A stretch of 64,000 bases of DNA from NCBI RefSeq assembly GCF_003602275.1, contig NZ_QZVT01000014.1, forward strand, positions 1-64,000. Reading direction: 5' to 3'. A model generated the notes under the pieces. That model was not told where the DNA came from. It saw only the letters and a list, made by a program, of their open reading frames with translations, and made no database searches. Below are positions 15,177-23,355 of the stretch, in pieces. This DNA is from Arthrobacter cheniae (GTDB taxonomy: Bacteria > Actinomycetota > Actinomycetes > Actinomycetales > Micrococcaceae). Position 1 is the stretch's first letter. Every line of letters begins with the position of its first letter. The position numbers and the translations under genes were made by a program.

Positions 15177-15362
15177 CAACCACCACCAGCACTCCAGGAC
15201 CACTACTGAGATAGCCGGCAACGCGAGCGACAGCATTGATCCACGGCGGTTCCGGGACGGCGTGGGCCACGACGCCTCCGGAATCACCATCATCACCGGC
15301 CATAACGCTCAAGGTCCTATCGGCTGACCCGCAGTCCGACCAGGTGACAGCAGACTCCTCAG
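15177..15362. other. Short non-coding stretch after the monooxygenase
   Basis: No gene is supported here. It separates the monooxygenase from a minus-strand wall-protein remnant. I see no clear terminator hairpin. Confidence 0.4.
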
Positions 15363-15638
15363 CTAATACCGGAGTCCCGCGACCGGCCGTCGTCCTTGGG
15401 ACGTGCATCGCGACCACAACGTCGCGGCGATGCCGACCACCACCAGCGCCAGTGGAACCAGGAGTGAGACCACGTCTGCGCCCGTAGCAGGCAGGGCAGA
15501 TGGCTGATCGAAGGCGCAATCGACGACGCAGGTAGCGGCGATCTGAGTGATGTCCACGGAAATGCTTACCGCGCCTCGGTCCTCCTGGTGAGAGGCAGCG
15601 TCAGTGGCAATCGTCACCGACAAGGGGCGGGCGATCAT
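15363..15638 (-). pseudogene. C-terminal stub of an LPxTG cell-wall protein
   Basis: A 91-codon frame whose C-terminal third is a complete sortase signal: LPATG, a hydrophobic stretch (VVSLLVPLALVVVGIAATLW) and a basic tail (SRCTSQGRR). The N-terminus (MIARPLSVTIATDAASHQED) has no signal peptide, which a sortase substrate needs. So this is most likely the 3' end of a larger surface-protein gene cut off by rearrangement. The segment before the signal has two cysteines (CVVDC). Alternatively it is a small protein secreted by other means. Confidence 0.55.
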
Positions 15639-15742
15639 GTCGTGTCTCCTGTTCCCACCGTTTCCCGACGCCCCTCGTCGCGGGCTTGCTCAAGGAGTCG
15701 ATTGAAGCGGCGTTGATTGCGAACGCTGGACAGTGAGGTCAC
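15635..15742 (-). CDS. Tiny hypothetical ORF, coupled to the LPxTG stub
   Basis: GTG 15742 opens a 35-codon frame beginning MTSLSSVRNQRRFNRLLEQA that ends in TGA overlapping the ATG of the LPxTG stub (ATGA). The same frame stays open back to the stop of the EamA gene and reads TKDTTITYPDGVTSLSS, which looks protein-like. It may be the end of another truncated gene. I do not recognise it. Confidence 0.25.
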   Translation of the reverse strand: MTSLSSVRNQRRFNRLLEQARDEGRRETVGTGDTT

Positions 15743-15790
15743 GCCGTCCGGGTAGGTGATCGTGGTGTCCTTCGTGGGCAGGGGCAGGAA

Positions 15791-16696
15791 TCAGGCTTTT
15801 CGCTCGGTTTCGGGGGTGAGAGCTACCGTGTTGTCGACACGCCGTCGTCGCACGCCGACCGTGACACCGATGGAGGCGACCGTGACCAGCACCAGTGCGA
15901 TAACCTCGCGAGGGCCGAGCGCCTGGCCTAGCACCAGAAGGCCGGCGAGGGCGGCCACGACGGGTCCCAGGGCGGAGAGCACGCCGAAGATGCGCGTGGA
16001 TAGCCGCCGCAGTGCGAGCATTTCCAGGCCGTAGGGAAGGGCGCTGGATAGCAGTGCCACACCGATGAAAACCGGCAGCACCATGGGTGAGGCCGCTATT
16101 CCGCTGGTAGCGGCTGTGACCCCGAGCGGCAATGCGATGACCGCTCCGATCGCCATGGAGACCGCCAGGCCTCCGACGCCTGGTACCAGTCGCCCGACGC
16201 GTGCACTGGCGAGGATGTAAAGGGCCCAGAAAGCGCCCGCGCCGAGCGCGAAGAGGATGCCTGCGAGCGAGAGGTCGGTGCCGGCGCCAAGCCCCAGGAG
16301 AAGGACACCGGCGAACGCCAACAGGGCCCAGGCGGCATCGGTGAGGCGCCGGGTCTGTACGAGGGCAAGCAGGAGTGGCCCGGTGAATTCGAGCGTCACG
16401 GCCACACCGATCGGAATCTCGCCGATGGCGAGGTAGATCAGGGTGTTCATGCCGGCCAGTGCGATGCCCAGCACGGTCGCGGCCGCCCATTGCTCCCGCT
16501 TCCACCGGCGAACTCTCGGTCTGACGGAGATCAGCAGGATGAGCGCTCCGAAGACCAACCTAAGAAGAGTCGCGCCGGTGGGACCCACGGCATCGAACTG
16601 GGTCTGAGCCAACGCTGCACCGAACTGGACGGACAGCACAGCGGAGATCATCAGCAGGGGCGCTGGGACGGACGGAGAACGCCTGATCGCGATCAC
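15791..16696 (-). CDS. EamA/DMT-family exporter (RhtA-like), first copy
   Basis: A 301-residue protein with ten hydrophobic segments in two EamA repeats (about residues 12-140 and 150-285). SVQFGAALAQTQFDAVGPTG at the start and EIPIGVAVTLEFTGPLLLAL in the first repeat match the RhtA-type threonine/homoserine exporter branch. It exports amino acids or related metabolites across the cytoplasmic membrane. It is transcribed away from an XRE-cupin regulator, with a perfect palindrome next to that regulator's start codon, and a second EamA gene lies on the other side of the regulator's operon. Confidence 0.88.
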   Translation of the reverse strand: MIAIRRSPSVPAPLLMISAVLSVQFGAALAQTQFDAVGPTGATLLRLVFGALILLISVRPRVRRWKREQWAAATVLGIALAGMNTLIYLAIGEIPIGVAVTLEFTGPLLLALVQTRRLTDAAWALLAFAGVLLLGLGAGTDLSLAGILFALGAGAFWALYILASARVGRLVPGVGGLAVSMAIGAVIALPLGVTAATSGIAASPMVLPVFIGVALLSSALPYGLEMLALRRLSTRIFGVLSALGPVVAALAGLLVLGQALGPREVIALVLVTVASIGVTVGVRRRRVDNTVALTPETERKA

Positions 16697-16763
16697 GCCT
16701 GGACCTCTTCGCGGTCATCGGTCTGAACGCCCTCGTGCACTTTCACTGCGTAATGCTCCATTA

Positions 16764-16779
16764 GTGCAGTATACTGCAC
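16764..16779. promoter_or_regulatory. Perfect 16-bp operator overlapping a leaderless promoter
   Basis: GTGCAGTATACTGCAC is fully palindromic. Its core contains TATACT (16769-16774), a good -10 hexamer ending 7 bases before ATG 16782, so transcription would begin at or next to the A of the start codon. No ribosome-binding site fits between, which supports a leaderless mRNA. A repressor bound here would block RNA polymerase for the XRE-cupin gene and could also affect the divergent EamA gene. The -35 is weak. Confidence 0.7.
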
Positions 16780-16781
16780 GA

Positions 16782-17384
16782 ATGGATGAGAAAGCTGCTG
16801 TGCTCGCTACAGCCATTGGTAGTCGCGTGAAGGATGAGCGATTGAACCGCCGATTGACCCTTGACCAGCTGGCTGAAGCTACGGGTGTGAGTCGTCGGAT
16901 GATCGTCAGTATCGAACAGGGTGCGACCAATCCGAGTGTGGGGACACTGCTGAAAATCAGTGATGCCCTGGGTGTGGGGTTGCCCGAATTGGTGGCACCA
17001 CCCCGTAGCTCCCCTGTCTCTGTCATACGCAGCGGCGAAGGGGCCGCTCTGTGGACGGGTGATCTGGGTGGCTTCGGGGTCCTCGTCGCCGGCACCCGTT
17101 CACCGAATGTCCTGGAACTGTGGGACTGGACGCTCGAAGTTCAGGAACAGCACGTCAGCGAGGCCCATTCGGCCGGAACGATGGAACTCCTACAGGTACA
17201 GCAGGGCACGATCACCATCACCGTAGCCGGTGAGCCTTTCACGCTGGGTGAGGGCGATGCGCTGACCTTTCCCGGCGATGTGAACCACAGCTACGTGAAC
17301 CACAGCGAAACCAAGGCACGGTTCTTACTGGCCGTCTTCGAGCCCGGTGTCGGATTCACCCAGAAAGAGGGCACCCATGACTGA
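16782..17384 (+). CDS. XRE-family regulator with C-terminal cupin domain
   Basis: A 200-residue one-component regulator. Residues ~8-65 are a Cro/CI helix-turn-helix: LTLDQLAEATGVSRRMIVSI followed by EQGATNPSVGTLLKISDALG. Residues ~110-195 form a small cupin (GTITITVAGEPFTLGEGDAL then TFPGDVNHSYVNH). This architecture usually senses an amino acid or small metabolite through the cupin. The start at ATG 16782 is chosen because an upstream GTG lies inside the operator palindrome and a Rossmann-free, family-like N-terminus begins here. Its last 8 bases overlap the next gene. It likely represses itself and the flanking EamA exporters. Confidence 0.9.
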   Translation: MDEKAAVLATAIGSRVKDERLNRRLTLDQLAEATGVSRRMIVSIEQGATNPSVGTLLKISDALGVGLPELVAPPRSSPVSVIRSGEGAALWTGDLGGFGVLVAGTRSPNVLELWDWTLEVQEQHVSEAHSAGTMELLQVQQGTITITVAGEPFTLGEGDALTFPGDVNHSYVNHSETKARFLLAVFEPGVGFTQKEGTHD

Positions 17385-18156
17385 GGCACGGCAGCATCAG
17401 GATTTCCTCGAAGCCGCCCGTGTCGACGAGGCGGTCTTCGCACTCCGCCCCGACTACCGGGCATTGCTGATCGCCGTCGACGGGCTGGTTGCCGGCCCCA
17501 GTGACGCCGAGAGCGAGGCGCTGCTGCAGAGAGCAGAAGCCGCCGCCGGTGCCTGGCTGGCGGAGCGACCGGTTACGGAGCTCCCCCATGTCGTGTCGTG
17601 GCGGGAGGCGTACCAGGGCTTCGGTGCGAAGCCGAACCGCACCCGTAACAGCCTCGAAGCGCTCCTGCGCCGTACGCCTGTGGGCCTGCCGCGCGTGAAC
17701 CGCCTGACGGACATCTACAACGCGATCTCGGTACTGCACCAGATCCCCCTCGGCGGCGAGGACCTCACCCGGTACCAGGGCTCCCCCGCCCTCATCCGCG
17801 CGACCGGGAATGAAATCTTCGACACCGCCAGCAACGGCGAGATCGTCATCGAGCATCCCGAGCCGGGAGAGGTCGTGTGGATGGATGACGCAGGCGTGAC
17901 GTGCCGCCGCTGGAACTGGCGACAGGGCAGACGCACTCAGCTCACCGACGACACGACGTCGGCCCTGTTCATCCTCGATGCCCTGGCACCTCTGACCGAG
18001 GATGACCTCACCGCCGCAGCCGATGACCTGTCCGGTCACCTGGGGCGGCTTGGACCCAACGTGACGATCACCCGCCGCCTGGTCACCCCCGGTACTGCCA
18101 GTGCACCCGGTATTGCCAGTGCATCCGGCCTGCTCGGTGAGGAGGGTCGATCATGA
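17377..18156 (+). CDS. Free-standing B3/B4-domain protein (PheT-like tRNA-editing fold)
   Basis: A 259-residue cytosolic protein that resembles the B3/B4 editing domain of phenylalanyl-tRNA synthetase beta chain. WREAYQGFGAKPNRTRNSLE, LPRVNRLTDIYNAISVLHQI and GGEDLTRYQGSPALIRATG are the family's conserved blocks. The start ATG 17377 overlaps the end of the XRE-cupin gene (ATGACTGA), and its TGA overlaps the start of the second EamA exporter (ATGA), so the three are one translationally coupled operon. Free-standing B3/B4 proteins next to amino-acid exporters could remove a mischarged or toxic amino acid, but that role is inference. The C-terminus carries a small tandem repeat. Confidence 0.82.
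   Translation: MTEARQHQDFLEAARVDEAVFALRPDYRALLIAVDGLVAGPSDAESEALLQRAEAAAGAWLAERPVTELPHVVSWREAYQGFGAKPNRTRNSLEALLRRTPVGLPRVNRLTDIYNAISVLHQIPLGGEDLTRYQGSPALIRATGNEIFDTASNGEIVIEHPEPGEVVWMDDAGVTCRRWNWRQGRRTQLTDDTTSALFILDALAPLTEDDLTAAADDLSGHLGRLGPNVTITRRLVTPGTASAPGIASASGLLGEEGRS
18091..18126 (+). repeat. Imperfect tandem 18-bp repeat inside the B3/B4 gene
   Basis: GGTACTGCCAGTGCACCC (18091-18108) and GGTATTGCCAGTGCATCC (18109-18126) differ at two positions. They encode GTASAP and GIASAS near the protein's C-terminus, a flexible Ala/Ser/Gly tail. Slippage duplication is the simplest explanation. Confidence 0.75.
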
Positions 18157-19052
18157 TCCGGTCGCGGGCGGGTGGTCCCGTCCCTCCGTGGGGTCTGGCG
18201 GTCACCGCGATGCTGTCCGTGCAGCTCGGCTCAGCACTGTCGGTGGATCTCATCGGGCAGGTCGGAGCTGCCGGTACGGCCTGGCTCCGACTGAGCATGG
18301 GTGCGGTGATCTTCCTGATCATCGCCCGACCACCCCTGTCCAGGGTGCGCCGCCCCGACGTCCCGGTCCTGCTCGGACTCGGGGTGACGACCGGGCTGGT
18401 GACCATCGGATTCCTGTCCGCACTCGAACACATTCCGCTGGGCACCGCGGTCGCGATCGAGTTCCTGGGCCCGCTCTCCGTCGCCGCCCTCCGAAGCCAC
18501 TCGGCCCGAGCGCTGATCTGGCCGGGGCTCGCCCTGTGCGGGGTCATCCTCCTCACCGAGCCGTGGCATGGTGACGTGAACCTTGTCGGCGTCATGTACG
18601 CGGCACTGGCAGCGATCGGCTGGGGTATCTACATCATTCTGACCCAGCGGATCGGTGATCGGTTCACGGGAATCTCCGCCCTGTCCCTGACCATCCCCGT
18701 CGCTGCCCTGACAGCTGCGATCATCGGCATCCCGCAAGCAGCCGGTCACATGAACCTCGGCGTCCTTGCAGTAGCTGCGGGTCTGGCAGTCCTGCTGCCC
18801 GTGCTGCCCTTCGCACTCGAGATGCTGGCCCTACGACGCCTGACTGCCACCGCCTTCGGAACCCTCATGTCGCTGGAACCGGCCATGGGGCTCCTACTCG
18901 GCCTGATCGTCCTCCACCAGCAGCCCTCCCCCATCCAATTCGCCGGGATCCTGCTGGTCGTCCTCGCCGGCGCAGCAGCCCAGCGCGGAGGCCGCCGAAC
19001 CCGATCCTTCGAACCAGCACACAGCACACCCGAACTCGGATCCACCCCCTAG
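18153..19052 (+). CDS. EamA/DMT-family exporter, second copy
   Basis: A 299-residue, ten-helix EamA transporter, clearly related to the one at 15791-16696. It has PPWGLAVTAMLSVQLGSALS at the N-terminus, the EHIPLGTAVAIEFLGPLSVA block and PVLPFALEMLALRRLTATAF near the end, the same landmarks as the first copy. It starts at ATG 18153, overlapping the B3/B4 stop. It belongs to the XRE-cupin/B3-B4/EamA operon and probably exports an amino acid or analogue. The pair likely arose by duplication around the regulator. Confidence 0.88.
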   Translation: MIRSRAGGPVPPWGLAVTAMLSVQLGSALSVDLIGQVGAAGTAWLRLSMGAVIFLIIARPPLSRVRRPDVPVLLGLGVTTGLVTIGFLSALEHIPLGTAVAIEFLGPLSVAALRSHSARALIWPGLALCGVILLTEPWHGDVNLVGVMYAALAAIGWGIYIILTQRIGDRFTGISALSLTIPVAALTAAIIGIPQAAGHMNLGVLAVAAGLAVLLPVLPFALEMLALRRLTATAFGTLMSLEPAMGLLLGLIVLHQQPSPIQFAGILLVVLAGAAAQRGGRRTRSFEPAHSTPELGSTP

Positions 19053-19136
19053 GCGCGTTCCACACAGGGCCTCCCCCGCGTACTGCACTTCATCCCACTT
19101 CGCCTACGTTCCCCACCACCCCCTGGGAGTCTTCAC

Positions 19137-20033
19137 ATGTTCACCGGGCTCAGCGCCTTTCCCCTCACACCCCTCCACCACGACACCGTCCACGAAGAGT
19201 CCTTCACCCGCCTGGTCGACCGGCTCGCAGCGGCCGACGTCGACTCGATCACGGCACTGGGATCAACCGGCTCGTATGCGTACCTCACCTGCGAGGAACG
19301 GCACCGCGTCGCCCAGCTTGCTGTCGCCCACGCTGCTGGAACCCCGGTCTTCGTCGGCATCGGAGCCTTACGGACCTCACACGTCCTCACCAATGCAGCC
19401 AACGCGGAAAAGGCCGGCGCGTCCGGTCTTCTGCTGGCGCCGATGACGTACCAGCCGCTCACCCCCGATGATGTGTTCGAGCTGTTCCGAACCGTCACCA
19501 CACACTCCTCTCTGCCGGTCATCGTGTATGACAACCCCGGGACCACGCACTTCATGTTCGCTCCTGAGCTCTATGGACGGATCGCCGAGCTGCCCGGCAT
19601 CGCGTCCATCAAGATCCCTGCTGTACCGGCGGACCCCGAGCAGGCGCAGGCCCGTGTCAGGAGCATCAGGGCCGTCATCCCCGACCACGTGAGTATCGGC
19701 GTGTCCGGAGACGCCAGCGCGGCTGCCGGCCTGGCCGCCGCATGCGACACCTGGTACTCGGTCATCGGCGGTACCCTGCCCGTCCTTGCCCGGACGATCA
19801 CCCGGGCGGCCCAGGAGGGCCGGATGTCCGACGCCGCCACCGAAGCCCACCGGCTCGCACCCTTGTGGGATCTGTTCACCGAGTTCGGGGGAAGCATCAG
19901 GGTCGTCGCCGCCATCGCGGAGCACCTCGGGCTCGCACCCTCAGCGAGCCTGCCCCTTCCCATCCAGGGCCTGACCGAGAGCCAGCGTCACCGGGTCGCC
20001 GAGGTCATCGATGAGCTCGGCCTCGACCAGTAG
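19137..20033 (+). CDS. DapA-family aldolase/dehydratase (class I, dihydrodipicolinate synthase-like)
   Basis: A 298-residue TIM-barrel Schiff-base enzyme. FTGLSAFPLTPLHHDTV is the family opening, GSTGSYAYLTCEER the conserved GxxGE-like loop, VIVYDNPGTTHFM carries the catalytic Tyr, and GIASIKIPA the Schiff-base Lys. The usual GTTGE motif is GSTGS here, so the substrate is probably not aspartate semialdehyde, and biosynthetic DapA is unlikely. Relatives cleave or form 2-keto acids (KDG aldolase, N-acetylneuraminate lyase and others). It follows the export operon by 84 bases and is followed by an MFS transporter. Cytosolic; exact reaction unknown. Confidence 0.82.
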   Translation: MFTGLSAFPLTPLHHDTVHEESFTRLVDRLAAADVDSITALGSTGSYAYLTCEERHRVAQLAVAHAAGTPVFVGIGALRTSHVLTNAANAEKAGASGLLLAPMTYQPLTPDDVFELFRTVTTHSSLPVIVYDNPGTTHFMFAPELYGRIAELPGIASIKIPAVPADPEQAQARVRSIRAVIPDHVSIGVSGDASAAAGLAAACDTWYSVIGGTLPVLARTITRAAQEGRMSDAATEAHRLAPLWDLFTEFGGSIRVVAAIAEHLGLAPSASLPLPIQGLTESQRHRVAEVIDELGLDQ

Positions 20034-20058
20034 ACGCCGACCGGGAGTTCCAGGCCGG

Positions 20059-21252
20059 ATGAGGCGTCGGGTGAGCGATCACCGTGGTGCGCTGATCCGG
20101 TATGTCTTTGCCGCGACACTGGTGCGCAGCGCCGACGGCGGCGCGGTCGTCGCCATCGTGCTCCTGGCGCATGCTGTCGGGCTGCCCGGCTGGGTCGCCG
20201 GGCTTCTCGGGGCGTCCATCACAGCACCCCATCTCCTCGGCCCTTTTATCGCCCGCCGCCTGGACACCGCCCGGGACGGGCGCACAGTGATCGCAGTGTC
20301 CGCAGTCCTCCACGGGCTGCTGCTCGGTGCCGCTGCACTGCTCCTGCCGATCACCTGGGCGCTCTGGCCCGCTGTTCTGCTGTTCGTGTCCGGCATCTTC
20401 GGGCCGATGCTCACCGGCGGGATCAGTAGCCGCCTGCCTTCCATCGCCGGTCCTGACCAGCGTGCCCAGCGCAGGGCACAGAGCTGGGATGTGGCGACGT
20501 ACGGTTTCAGTGGGACACTCGGACCGGCCGTGGTGGCATGGATCTCGGCAACATCCAGTCCCTTGACAGCGACGCTGGTCCTCGCCGCAGCAGCCATCCT
20601 CGGCGCGGCGGCAGTGCTGGCGCTCCCCCGGCAGGCTCCACCCGACCCGGCGGTCGACGTCCCCACACCCCTGCGGACCCTGGGGAGTATCTGGAGACAC
20701 GGTCCGCTTCGCCGCACGCTCGGACTCACCGTCACGGTTGCATTCTCGGTCGCCGCGCTACCGATCTACGCGGTCGCGATCGCCCCGGCCATGGGCGGCG
20801 CGTCATCGGCCGGTCTGCTGGTTGCCGGATACGGCGTCGGGAACCTGCTCGGATCGGCCGGCCTGATGCTCCGACCGCTGCGCGGGGACGCCGATCGGTT
20901 GATGACGTCCTTGTCCGTCCTCGTCGCCGTCACGCTGATCCTGGTCATCCTCGGTCCGAATCTCCCGGTGTTGCTTCTCGCTTTCGGCCTGGCTGGGATC
21001 GCCAACGCGTTGTTCTTCGCCGCGACGTTGGCCGCCCGCAGCGAGTACGCGCCCCGCGCGGCACGCGGGCAGGTGTTCATCTGGGTGGGAGCCCTCAAGA
21101 TCGCGGCAGGATCCGCCGGCACCGCCGTCGCCGGCGCCATCACAGGCTCCGCCGGCTGGGCACCGCTCGCCCTTGCGACAGTGCTCACCATCCTTGCCGG
21201 TGGCATCAGTGCCGTCGGACGAACGCGAGCGCTCTCGCGTCGTTCCGGCTAG
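20059..21252 (+). CDS. MFS transporter (12-helix)
   Basis: A 397-residue major facilitator protein with about 12 hydrophobic segments. GALIRYVFAATLVRSADGGA begins helix 1, and GASITAPHLLGPFIARRLDT is the helix 2-3 loop (motif A position, here RRLD). ALKIAAGSAGTAVAGAITGS lies in helix 11. I chose ATG 20059, 26 bases past the DapA-like stop with GGGAG upstream, rather than an in-frame ATG inside that gene. It may export the product of the neighbouring aldolase or a related metabolite. Substrate unknown. Confidence 0.82.
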   Translation: MRRRVSDHRGALIRYVFAATLVRSADGGAVVAIVLLAHAVGLPGWVAGLLGASITAPHLLGPFIARRLDTARDGRTVIAVSAVLHGLLLGAAALLLPITWALWPAVLLFVSGIFGPMLTGGISSRLPSIAGPDQRAQRRAQSWDVATYGFSGTLGPAVVAWISATSSPLTATLVLAAAAILGAAAVLALPRQAPPDPAVDVPTPLRTLGSIWRHGPLRRTLGLTVTVAFSVAALPIYAVAIAPAMGGASSAGLLVAGYGVGNLLGSAGLMLRPLRGDADRLMTSLSVLVAVTLILVILGPNLPVLLLAFGLAGIANALFFAATLAARSEYAPRAARGQVFIWVGALKIAAGSAGTAVAGAITGSAGWAPLALATVLTILAGGISAVGRTRALSRRSG

Positions 21253-21417
21253 TCCGTCCCGGCGCCTCTCGAAACCGGCAACCAAGCTCACACCTCACGA
21301 AGGTACCGGCGACACCAGCGATCGCCGGGTCACCGTGATGCACTCTTCTGTCGCATCGGCGGAGGATTCCTGAACACCTGACACGAGGTGGGTTGTGGAG
21401 CTTTCAGGTGCGAAGGA

Positions 21418-22149
21418 TCATGCAGTGCCGCGCAGCCCGAGCTTTGAGTTCCAGCCCCCGCTGTGCAGCTGCTCGAATCCGTCCAGGAGCAGATCAAGGG
21501 CAAATTCGAACTCGAATTGGTCGTCGCAGCCCTGCCCCACGACCGAAGCGTCGTCGTGGGCGCTCAGCGCGGCGATGGTAGCGATGTTTGGATACAGTTC
21601 GGCCATCTGTTGCAGCATCTCGGACTGGACGGCCGGTGGCATAGCGACCGGCGTCGCTGCCGCGTGCACAGCGGGGTCGTCGAAGAGCTCCTGCGTGAAC
21701 CCCCACATGCGGCCACCGATGGCATGCATGGCGTGATGCGTGAGATCGGCCGAGAATCCCCCCTCGAGGAACATTCCGATGAACGAATCCCAGTACGCGA
21801 GCACCGCGGGGGTCTTGGTGGTACGCGACTCGATGACCCGGCGCGCCCAGTGATGCCGCTGGAGCGCGCGTCTTGCCGAGAGCACCCGCAGGCGAACAGC
21901 GCTCTTCCAATCAGCACCGGTTTCGGGAGGATCGATCTCCGCGACGATCGCCTCGACCATGCCGTCGAGGAGTTCTTCCTTGTTCGAGACGTGCTTGTAC
22001 AGGGCCATCGGCACTACCTGAAGTTCCTGGGCGAGCCTGCGCATGCTCAGCGAGTCGATGCCGATTTCGTCGGCCAGGGAGACGGCGGCCTGCAGGACGC
22101 GGTCCCTGTTGAGGCGGACACGCCGGTCAGCCTTGAGTACGTCGGTCAT
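21418..22149 (-). CDS. TetR-family repressor (TetR_C type)
   Basis: A 243-residue regulator starting MTDVLKADRRVRLNRDRVLQ. The helix-turn-helix is SLADEIGIDSLSMRRLAQEL followed by VVPMALYKHVSNKEELLDGM, with the ALYKHV recognition helix typical of the tetracycline-repressor branch. The C-terminal region (about 80-235) is the larger ligand domain of that branch. The start at ATG 22149 is chosen because the longer frame runs through operator DNA. It diverges from a DUF4386 membrane protein, and three copies of a GTACGGCGTACACC-type site lie between them, so it very likely represses both genes. Confidence 0.9.
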   Translation of the reverse strand: MTDVLKADRRVRLNRDRVLQAAVSLADEIGIDSLSMRRLAQELQVVPMALYKHVSNKEELLDGMVEAIVAEIDPPETGADWKSAVRLRVLSARRALQRHHWARRVIESRTTKTPAVLAYWDSFIGMFLEGGFSADLTHHAMHAIGGRMWGFTQELFDDPAVHAAATPVAMPPAVQSEMLQQMAELYPNIATIAALSAHDDASVVGQGCDDQFEFEFALDLLLDGFEQLHSGGWNSKLGLRGTA

Positions 22150-22190
22150 TCGCCCAGCCTTCCTGTCATCCGCCCATGGATTCATCAACG

Positions 22191-22211
22191 GGAGTACGGC
22201 GTACACCTTAC
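22191..22211. promoter_or_regulatory. TetR operator copy 1
   Basis: GGAGTACGGCGTACACC followed by TTAC. The same 21 bases, with one difference, recur at 22320-22340, and an inverted relative lies at 22352-22370. It sits 42 bases before the TetR start, consistent with autoregulation. Confidence 0.75.
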
Positions 22212-22313
22212 CTCCTCTTGCCTGCGGTAGGGCTCGATTCCACGGTCGGCGGTGGTTCGACCGACCGCCTCCCTCCAAGAAAGGGACTTCTTGCCCCGTT
22301 CGGATGACACTTC

Positions 22314-22370
22314 TTGACAGGAGTACGGTGTACACCTTACGGTTCCTTACATAGGTGTACGCCGTATACT
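22314..22370 (+). promoter_or_regulatory. Promoter with TetR operator copies 2 and 3 before the DUF4386 gene
   Basis: A consensus -35, TTGACA (22314-22319), directly abuts GGAGTACGGTGTACACC-TTAC (22320-22340). A third, inverted copy, TAGGTGTACGCCGTATACT, occupies 22352-22370. The DUF4386 gene starts at 22390 after AAGAGGA. Operators filling the spacer and start-site region imply tight repression. GGTGTACACC within copy 2 is itself palindromic. Confidence 0.75.
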
Positions 22371-22389
22371 TCCGTTAAGAGGAATCATC

Positions 22390-23112
22390 ATGAACCTGTC
22401 CAGATCCACCGCCGTCACCGCTGGCGTGTTCTTCCTGCTCACCGAGGTAGGCGCGATCGTGGGAGCTTCCCTCTACAGCCCGGTCCTCACAGACATCGGT
22501 TACATCACGGGCCCCGGGGCGGATGTCAGGATCCTGTTGGGCGGGTTCTTCGAACTGCTCCTGGTGATTGCCGCCGTCGGGACCGCTGTGACGCTGTATC
22601 CGATCCTCAAGCGCCAGAACGAGGGGCTCGCACTGGCGTTCTTTGCGGCCCGACTGTTGGAGGCCGCGGTCATTCTCGTGGGGACCCTCAGCTTGTTGAC
22701 GATCGTCAGGCTTCGCCGGCAGTTCGCCGCCGGCGCAGGCGCGGACCCGGAGGTACTCTCCACCATCGGCTCCTCGCTGGTGGCTCTGCGCGAATGGACG
22801 TACCTATTCGGACCGAATTTCGCCCTCGGTGCCGCCTCGCTTCTCCTGGCCGCCCTGATGTACTCATCGCGTCTGGTGCCCCGTCCAATCGCTGTCCTCG
22901 GGCTCGCCGGCGGTACGATGATCTCCCTCTCTGCAGTCGCCGTGATGTTCGGCGCCTACGACCAGTTCTCCCCCCTTGGGCTGATCGTCGCGCTCCCCGT
23001 CTTTGCCTGGGAGCTGAGCCTGGCACTGTGGCTCATCGTCAAGGGCTTCCGCCCGGTGAGCTTTCTGATCAGCCGCCCGGCCGTACTCGACGTAGCAACG
23101 GCTAAACGATGA
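22390..23112 (+). CDS. DUF4386 membrane protein
   Basis: A 240-residue protein with six or seven hydrophobic segments (about residues 8-30, 48-70, 80-105, 138-160, 172-192 and 198-215). Blocks such as GVFFLLTEVGAIVGASLYSP, LLGGFFELLLVIAAVGTAVT and GPNFALGAASLLLAALMYSS match the DUF4386 family. The molecular function of that family is not established. It lies in the cytoplasmic membrane and is under a divergent TetR repressor with three operator copies, so it probably answers a specific small molecule. Confidence 0.85.
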   Translation: MNLSRSTAVTAGVFFLLTEVGAIVGASLYSPVLTDIGYITGPGADVRILLGGFFELLLVIAAVGTAVTLYPILKRQNEGLALAFFAARLLEAAVILVGTLSLLTIVRLRRQFAAGAGADPEVLSTIGSSLVALREWTYLFGPNFALGAASLLLAALMYSSRLVPRPIAVLGLAGGTMISLSAVAVMFGAYDQFSPLGLIVALPVFAWELSLALWLIVKGFRPVSFLISRPAVLDVATAKR

Positions 23113-23355
23113 AGGCTGCTGAATCCGGCAGGTTGGACCTCCGGACGTAGTGACGGTGACGGGGGTGCTGACGCCACTGCCGCGCGCTACAAGGTCCCCT
23201 GACGTGCATGCGAGTACCGTCGGGGCAGCAGATCACCGTGCGCCGGCCCGGCACCTGGACTCGGGCGCGTTCATGGCCCTTGAAGCACCTGGGCGCCAAT
23301 GCGTCCAGATGCCCCTGCGAACCGCCGAGCTGCAACGACCCTGGAAGTTGACACA

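Noticed and set aside
16764-16781. Alternative GTG start for the XRE-cupin regulator
   Set aside because: It lies within the perfect operator palindrome and adds residues not seen in the family.
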